Positions 39,201 to 48,200 of a stretch of DNA of 64,000 nucleotides are shown piece after piece; positions within the stretch are counted from its first letter, which is position 1, and each line of letters begins with the position of its first letter. The stretch comes from Allacma fusca. Taxonomy: Eukaryota; Arthropoda; Collembola; Symphypleona; Sminthuridae. The notes under the pieces were generated by a model. The model was not told where the DNA came from and made no database searches. It saw only the letters and a program-made list of their open reading frames with translations. Where the stretch lies: positions 33,218,250-33,282,249 of the forward strand of contig OX359249.1 in assembly GCA_947179485.1 (NCBI GenBank), in the 5' to 3' direction. A program made the position numbers and the translations under genes.

Positions 39201-42200
39201 GGACTTTCAAAGAAGAATTCAAAGAGTAAAAATGTATACAAAGATAAAGCAAAACCTGAATTGTTGAATTTCAATGGGAGGAAACGGGCCTCAGGATTGT
39301 AGATATATTGTTAGAGATACGGGGCTTATATCTACATTCCCGTCATCTATATAGGTTCTTGGTTTCCTGGGAAAACTGGGACTTTTCAGCATTTGCAGGA
39401 ATCTCAGGAAGCATATTTTTTTTAAATTTTCTATTCATTCTGTCTTATGATTACATAGAGGAAGGAGGAGGTAGGTATTCGGATATAGTGAGGCTGATTC
39501 TTTGACTTTTCAATTCAGGCAATTTATCCGGCTATTGAATTTCTTGGAATGGAAGAACAGTTGTCTTTGAGACAACGTCGCGACTAATAATCTTCCCCGT
39601 GATACTTCCATAGGCTTTATATTTACTTGACACGGGAATGCTAACTAGTCTATACAGATAGAGGAGAACTTATTATTGTCATCGTAAATTCATGTATCAC
39701 TGTACTGTTGAGTTGGAATAATGATAATACTATGGGGACTTTATAAGGATTTATATAAGCAGGGGTTCATACATTCTCCAAGTTATCCGTTCCCCACATA
39801 TAAGGTATTTTCATATATCTATACATACATAGGTATAGGAAAAACGTATAGAATAAATCAAGCTCTCAAATGAGCTCTGATTATGGCTGGATTTCGACCC
39901 ATTCCTTACAACTTACAAGTCTGACAAAAGGGGAGAATTATTGGTCATTATTGCATCATCCCAGTTTCTCCGCGGTTGTTCTGACGCTACACTTCCAAAG
40001 GGCTATTAGAGGAACATGACTTTTATCGAAACAGAAATACGTCGTTTTTACTCCGCCATTTACAGTCGTCTCGTACATACATATCAAAGCATCAACGTAC
40101 TTGAGAGACATGAAGGATTTTAATGAAAAAGTTAAACTCGTAGTGTAAAATACCAAGTCATCCGTTAAGGATCTTCTTTCATTACACTCTGAATAGAACC
40201 TTGTAGCCATGTAAAAGATGCGGTAAAAATATTTTCACTACCTGCCGTCTCATGCTCCTCTTTACTTGCCAACTCTCATCTCCAGTCGACAAATGTGCTC
40301 AAATTTACTTGTAAAAAAAAATTAAACGTCAAAAGAGCGAACATACGACAACCACAAAAGTGCCATTAAAAGTCGCATCGCGTAGTTCACAACTAAAGGA
40401 TGAAATAAGTAACTTTAAAATAAAATACTGGTCATTATTACACCTGGGCCTCTGCCTAACCCACCATGTATCTTGTTGTGTATGTATTCTGGGGGTATTC
40501 ACACAACTGATCACTATTTTTTACTCTCTTCGCGCAGGGAGATTCATTGACCTTAAAAAGAAACTTACTACTACTACTACTACACACTCCTAGTGCGAGA
40601 GCATGCATAGAGATATATCTATCTGAACGCTCCTTCCCGTAAATTACAAGGAAGTTGGCAAGAACACAAACAGCGCAATTGTCCACTCTTTATTTCCGAT
40701 GCATATCATTTCGGTACGGATTTAAAAGGATTGGGAGAGCTACTTCCTTAAAGCATTCCAGATGTTGCGTTATGATAATAAAAACCGACGATGAAAAATT
40801 TCTAGTTATTAAATCCAACAACACTTGGATTTTTTTAATGATATGATATTCAGCGTAAAGATGAGTATAAGATGTTCTGAGCTAATAATCACATTTTGGA
40901 TTAAATCTGGGAAGGATCCTTCCGGATTGAGGAGATAGTGTGTAGGAGCAATAAAGTCAAGTTTAGTATTTAATTGTGCTCTGTATACTCTACGGTGTAC
41001 ACACCACGAGTGAAACTATGTTCCAACGGTACTCTTCACGTCAAGAAGGAATTAAGAAAGATTTATCTGAATCTTTTGTTTAGAAAACAAGAGAATGTAT
41101 TACTTCACTTGTGTATTCTTGTAAGTACTCAATTCGGTATTTTTATTACAATATGGATATTTTTTTTTTGAGTATGAACCTAATCTAGTATATAGAGCGA
41201 GTTTCCAGTTGTACCGTTGGAAGCAAGACTTGAGAACATCTGTATATTTGTAAAATATAGGAAACATTACTTGTGTCTGTGTGAAGAGTTCATTCCTTAC
41301 TTGCTCCCATCACATATTTCAAATTTTTTTCCCCACTGCGGAATGTCTTGAGGAGTCAAAGAAGAGTTGACTAATATGATTTTAAGGATTAGAGTCTAGA
41401 TGAAATATTTTAGCCATCGTGTTAACATAATACACTTTGGAATTTCCAATAGGACACATTATGTATGAAATGTGTCTTCCTTGCCCTGAACTTATCTCAT
41501 CATCTATGGTTGCCTTGCAGTCCTTGTCGTTGCTGAAGCGCAGAGAAATATCTCAAACAGTAAAATTATTCTGTCCTCTGTGTCCAACTGGAAATTATTC
41601 CATGCATATTTATTTTTTGTTCCCATCTCTTGCCAAAAATCATGATAAGCTTGAATTTCCTTGATGGAATGGAAATATTAGAACCCGAGAATTTTCGCCC
41701 ACCAAAAATAATTTTCAAAGCCCCAATAACTCTCCAAGATTTCCTACTTTCTAGAGACAATAAGAGTCTTGAACAGAGTCAGTTTACCCTAATTGTCAAA
41801 TTTTACATTTGAGTATGAAAACATCCATCGGGATTAATTCAATCCGAATTTACATCACTGCACCATGAATAATGACCAGGTTGTGGACATTACCGTACGT
41901 GTGTATCTATGTATATGTACAGTCTCATGGATAAAACATCCTCGTAATCTGCAGCAAAGTACAATGGCTTGTTAATTTATAATATAAGGGTGTTTTCAAT
42001 TCTGGAAAGCTGAAAAGTATATGTGCCATGAATAATGATCATTCCATTCGAAAGTTATTATTCCGCTTGTTGTATTCAAATCGTAAATTAACCAGCATCA
42101 TGGATCGGAAAATAAATATTTACTTGCAAAATAGTTCTAGCTATTATGTGACGAGTGAGTGGTCCAACCTCCTTTGACATGCTTCACAAATACAGATTAA

Positions 42201-45200
42201 AGCTTCATGAACGAAGTACAAAGTAGAAGTACGCTCACACAATTCATATTCATACACAGAGAATGAGCATTTGCATTTGAAAAGTCCGATTCAGAACTGT
42301 GCTAAACTTACTTGAGCTTCACATCTTGGAAAATTAAGGACTATTGATCAGTACAAGTAAGTAGATGCTTGTTATCTCCTGGCGTCAAAGAATCATTCGG
42401 ACTCCTACTAAAAAATCCCCCAACTTATGCAACATATCATTTTGTTCGTTCCGTACCATGGCCTGAGTCTCGTCGTCTCAAACTCTCCTCTACTCATTGA
42501 AGTATGTAAAATTTGGGCCTGTTTATAAATGTATTCTTTTGTACGAAGTACTTGGACCATTATGTATGGCAAGTTGAGAACAGCTGTGTATTTCGTCATG
42601 CTGACTGACTAGGCTGGTACGACGTTAAATTGGATAGCTACTACTCGCAAGCTACTAAATTACACTCATGAACACAGGTTCATTGACAAATGTCTCATGT
42701 TTTTACCCATTTTTGTACATTGAAACTATGTTTTATTTTTACATACAACAGAATAGAGAGAGAGAGAGAGAGAGAGAGAAAAAAATGAGTATTCAAAACT
42801 GTAGAACTTCACGCAAGAGGTAATTAGGTTCAAGTCCTGTATCTACTATCTCTGCGTATAGCAGTAGTAGTGACGGAGGAAATACAAATCACTTCATTAA
42901 TAGGTGTGTGGAAGATGTATAGGATTGTAGAGTGAGAGAGCGTTGGATAACTGTCTCTATTGGAGGGATTTTAAAGGAATTTTATTGCAAAAGTCCAACT
43001 CTGGGCTGTTGCACTAACTAGAGTTTGATACTAGCTCACGGCACGATTTCCCATCATTATCACCATTGACTGCCAAGTCCCTGTTATTAGAAAGTAATTT
43101 ACAAATGACAATCGAATATTTGACGGTGATTGTATTCATTATGTAATGCAAATGAAGGTAAGACTACAGATATTTGTCAAAATGTCAAGTGAACATTTGG
43201 GTGCATACGGTCCACATGCAGAGCTCTCTGTTATCTGGCTGACAGAGCAAAGCGTATGTATCTTTTTTTTGTATCCTGAGCTCATATAGAGTATGTATCT
43301 TGGATCTTGGCTCCTTACAATTAGTCGTCACGTTTATTTCATTCGAGGTAAGAGTTTTGATTCAGCCTCTCGCGTTTAAATTTAGGTTTAACATGCAAGA
43401 AAATATTAAATTACATTTACTACAATCGCTCACCTATAACAATTTTCATTAAGAAGACTTAGCGTATACAGCCCATGCATAAATGCTGTGAAGGAGGCAT
43501 AAAAGAAAGTGAGTAATTTCTCTAAAAGTTATTGTAATTAAAAAAAATGGAATGGTAACAGTAAAGTATTAGTACCAGTAAAAGTCGGGGAATAAATTAA
43601 TCAGTGGGTTGGAAATCTGACTGAGTCCAAAGAATCCAATAGGTTCCGGGAGTGGTAAAAAAAAGTTACTTGGAGTAAATCACATTGTACACACACAACT
43701 TTTTCTGCTTGCCAAGATTTTATGGAGTGAATAAATACACATGCAGTGGCAATAGATCACGAGAGGAGAGGAGAAAAAGCAAAACAAAAACAACGTGGCA
43801 ATCACATGAGACGACGGGATTATCCTAAATAAAAATAAGTATTGTAGTTCACGCAGATCCTACGAATAAGTTACATTAACAAGACTAGGACACACAGTTG
43901 ATGAGACGATTCAATGTTGAAATGGAAATCTCTTTTCTTGAGAAATTTACGGCTTCGTAAAGACTTGGGTTTCAGATTCTCTCGCAGATACTTGAGATGC
44001 GTTCAGGAAGAGGAATTCGTGAATGATTTTTCGCTGTTGTGTGAACAAGTGCACAGAAACAATTCACCTACACAGGAGAGTATGATAATAGAGACACGAT
44101 AGAATATACAGGGGCAAATAAATTGAGGAGTATCCAGTTCTGTTGACCTACTGTTCTTCAATTTACATGAACCAACGAATGTTAGCTGTCTGTGTCTCAC
44201 TTGACGTACAATAATCAAGTGACTGAATGCAGACACAATGCAGAGTCAGGTAGTCTAAAGCGAAGGAGCAGTTTCATTTGGATGGTAAGAAAGAGCTGGG
44301 GGTCTGTTTCCTCTTACATTGTTGAAATAGCAATGGCTCTAAGAACCGTGGCACAAACCCTGCCTAACACTAACACTTTGCCTAAATGAACCTGCTAAGA
44401 GTAACGTCGGAGGAGAATCAAATTATAATATTATACTGTCAGGTATGTTTAACCAACTCATCCTATCCTGGATGCAACTCCCAAATCATGTACTTGGTAC
44501 AAACAAATGAATAAAAAATAAAAACAATGAACTTACTTTTAAATCTATGCATGGAAAATTGAGCAATGTGAGAGGGTCCCTGATGTACATGCATACATGT
44601 CTTGGAGGGCATACCTCAACCCGGTATTACAGAATATTCATATGTGTACCATGGTCAGTCAGAGAGGAGAGTTGCTTATGCTACGGGAATATTTCCCGTC
44701 CCCACTGGTCAGACTGTAGCAGTGAGTGGTGTGAGTACCTGAACGGCCACTGAACAATGGTTTTTCAAGTAGGTTTGTAAATATCTCGTGCAATTATGCA
44801 TGGTTAAACTCGACTTGCTTCTTGAATCTCATGCTCATGGTATTGTTGGTCAGTCTGAGTGTTTATTTTAATCAAGCACGTTGTAGTAATCTATCTGTAT
44901 GTATTCTTCGAAGGAGTCCTCCTGCATTCATCGAATCCACTGAAGGGGACACTCACATGCAAAAAAGGCGTGTAATTTTAAGAGGAATTGGCCCTCTCTT
45001 GAGATGCACAAAAGTGGCTGTTGTGGAAGCCTTAATTTTTGTTTTGATTCTCGACTCACAATTAACTAGTGACGCTCGAGCGGAAGACTTTTTCCCCAGT
45101 GTTCGGTCTGATGGAGGATAGGTTGACAGGGACTTTTCCTACAACTCAAATGAATTTGATTATGTTGAGAGAAAAATGTGTCTGCAATTGTATGGCCATA

Positions 45201-48200
45201 AGCTCCCTCGGGCTTCCTTATGCCATCACTCTCCTTCTTGTTTCTTCCTGTATTTAAAATATTGGTGAGAGAATCTATATACACGTATATTAGCCACCGG
45301 CGGAGGAAGAATTGTCTTTTGTTAATGGCTCCCCGCATACATGGTTGTGTATCCTGAATAGTCTCTGAACTAAGAAAAAAAAGTACCAGTAGCCCGGACA
45401 AACAGTAAATATGCACATAAGAGACCATAGAACTTCGGATTGCCTGTCAGGAAGCAACAAACATTGCTAGAGATAAAGTACGTCAAAAATTTCCAAGGGA
45501 TGCCGGAACAAAATCTTATAATACCGTCGGTGTCTTCGTCTTGATGTAAGTAATATACCTACTGTGATAGAAAAGCCACACCACAACACGACAAAAGTAC
45601 AGATTCCAATGTAGCCAGCAAGGGAATGAAGATGCAATTTTACTTTAGGAATCTAAAAGCAACGCATCATAATTACCAGCGATGCATATAAAGAAGTAAA
45701 TTACGTCGACGGCCATATAGGCATCAGCTCAACTTGACTTGACTAGGAGTCCAGTTACGCTCCGCAATTGCCGACTCACTCAGCACATCTGAGCGTGGGG
45801 TTCATAAGAAAGAAGACGTGCTTTTCATTTCCGACGAAGCAAGCGATGAAATTTCTTCGTCGGGGATGTTACACTTGGAATGAATTGTTATTGTTGCTTT
45901 GTTGTAATAAAAACTCGATCTTCGAGATAGAGGCAAAAATCAGCTTAAGAGAGACTCCTAGTCCTTACTTAAAGTGCATCGGGAAAGGTGAATATAACTT
46001 GTCGTACTAGAAGTAGTGGTTTGTAGTGCTGATTATTGAGGGAAGATCTAGTAAAGAGATTTTGTATGAGACTCTATGAACAGGTATGACTGTAAGTATC
46101 TATCAGGCAGTCGATGTCTCGTTGATTTCTACACACTATTATGTATGCTTTAATGCACGAAATAATGTGTCCGTAAGTTGCCGCTATGAAACAGCACTCA
46201 CATCACTTTGCTCAGGGTTGGGTGCTGTAAATGGCACTAATAAAAGACAGTGCTACAAATGGTCATGTGTACGTGCCGCCTAATATGCGGCATGGTGAAT
46301 GAGAAATTGTTACTAAGAAATCGTTGATATTTACCGTAAACCAAGTTGAAAACTTGAAATGTTTACGAATTGTAGAGCCGGATGTGAAACGTTGACGCGT
46401 AGGCTGGCTAGTTCCTATGTTCCTCTGGCTTTTATTACTCTGATCACCAGTAGTATGAGAGTGTATGGCAGTAAAATATTTTTGCGATTCAGTTCATGCT
46501 AAGATAATTGCATTTTTATAAAGCAAGAGTAAGTGAGTAAGCGAAAGAAAGCGGGGCTTGGAATGGCCATAAGACGAATGTCCATTTGAGTAAAGCGAAC
46601 GTGAGGAGTGGTGATATGATATATTATTATCATAATGATTGGGCAAACCTTGTTGCGAGAAGCGGGTCTGGACTGATGATGTTGTTTACCACCGAACGGA
46701 GTAATTGCTGCGATGGACGAAGAACAAGTTGATATTAGAGAGACACCCAGGGACTTATTGGAAACAGATTGAACAGTCTTCCGAAGAGATGTTATATGCC
46801 GCTCTTTTGTCTTCAGCTCCAGGAGCTATAATATTTACGATACAGCACTACTCAGCTCGTACATGTGTAAGTATAGGCACACAAGATTACTTCATTTCAA
46901 TACCAAAATATTCGATAAGAATCACGCCAGAGTCCGTCCTTCCACCTCTAACCTAATTGCAGCTCCGGATTGATTGATATGGAATGATGATATTACAGAA
47001 ACAATTTGATTGCATACGAAAGAAAAATATCTTACGAGATGAACGAGCTGCTTTTGAAAGTCTTGCTTCAATTTTTCAAGATGGATTTGATACGCGTCTT
47101 GGATTATTTTCCTGTCAGCCGCACGCTTTTTGTCTGCTTCTCTTTTTACCTGCAGGAGGATGAGTACGGTGTCATTCTAATCATCTTCAAAGTTCCTATC
47201 TGATGCTTAATTGTTAACATGGTAAAGTTACCAGCATCTCGGGCTATAGTCAATTCAATCTTTTTAAACCAATCAGTTAATCATTCCTACGAGGATACAT
47301 CCGTCCAGGTAGACACTATCCACAATTTATGGTTATTACTTTTGCCAAAGTCGTTCTATAGAAGTTAAGCACCTACTTGAAAAGACGTTTAGGTATAGTA
47401 GTAGAGTATATTTACAAGTGAAAGAAAAAGCCGCATGCTCCAACCGGAGTGTTAATCAAACGACTAATGTTTTAAGGCTAATAAATTCCACTACGTAATT
47501 TAAGGCAGATGTTAGTGTGCAAAAATTAAAAATATTTGAGTATCATGTAGAGCTTGAGAGTGAACGTACTCGTTGACTATGGGTAAATAAGAGGTGCAAT
47601 TGACTGTCTTTCTTGTGGATCAACTGTATTAGCTCAGATCGGAAGTTCCTTTCTAATTGAAGCTTTTGATTCTCTAAACTTTGGCTTTGTTCCATGTGCA
47701 ATCTGGAAGGAGGTAAGAAATGGTTTTACTTATTGAAGCAGGTCTGTGAAAACAGTCAGTGGTCATACGAACCTCAGACCTGTTTTTTTTTTGTATTTTT
47801 ACATGCCTTATATATCTAAACATATCTACAGTCATGTATCCGTCCGTGCAAGCATTGCAGACACAGACCCACACGTAAAACTCTTTCCAGAGCTCCCAAG
47901 GAATGCAGGGCAATGCAATGTAATTGTTAGAGCTTGTCAAAATTCCTTGTGTATAAAGTAAATGACTAAACACTTAAATTATGGGAGCTAAGTGTGTCGA
48001 AATCGGAATGTTTCTTGAGTTTACCTGGTTTTCAAATCATTAATTGCGAACTCGAATTTCTTGGTTTCATCTTCACGAAGGGCTCGCAGCTCCAATGGTC
48101 TCTCTCTCTTGAGTTTCTTCACTAATTGCCTCTCACTCTCCAGCTGTTCCCGGAGATTAGCCAACTCCTTGTCTGTCTTATGCTTGGCTAGTTTTAGCAA

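Larger units (their letters stand above)
30161..46334. other. Long stretch within the gene without confident exons (central JAKMIP coiled coil not located)
   Basis: Sixteen kilobases lie between exon 5 and exon 6. Vertebrate JAKMIPs have a second coiled coil here, so exons are expected on the minus strand, but I found none with convincing family similarity. The stretch holds three (GA)n tracts and a (GT)n tract, one hairpin, a 160-codon stop-free minus frame at 35469-35951, a splice-flanked 42-base candidate exon at 30391-30432 and a weak candidate exon pair at 31947-32001 and 32277 upward. Other open frames of 60-110 codons on both strands are about as frequent as chance predicts at this base composition. 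Confidence 0.7.

Noticed and set aside
39105-39590. Two + strand frames with good acceptors, one ending in a double stop
   Set aside because: Each is short (about 20-45 codons after the acceptor); I could not link them to each other or to any family.
41437-41664. + strand frame containing GHIMYEM after a possible acceptor, resembling the kinase-like motif FGHLLYEM of PX-kinase proteins
   Set aside because: Seven residues only; the flanking sequence does not continue the kinase pattern, and no other kinase exon was found on that strand.
45427-45546. + strand frame reading IELRIACQEATNIARDKVRQ with a consensus donor gtaagt after it
   Set aside because: Only about 40 codons, no pyrimidine-rich acceptor, and no linked exon; kept as a curiosity only.
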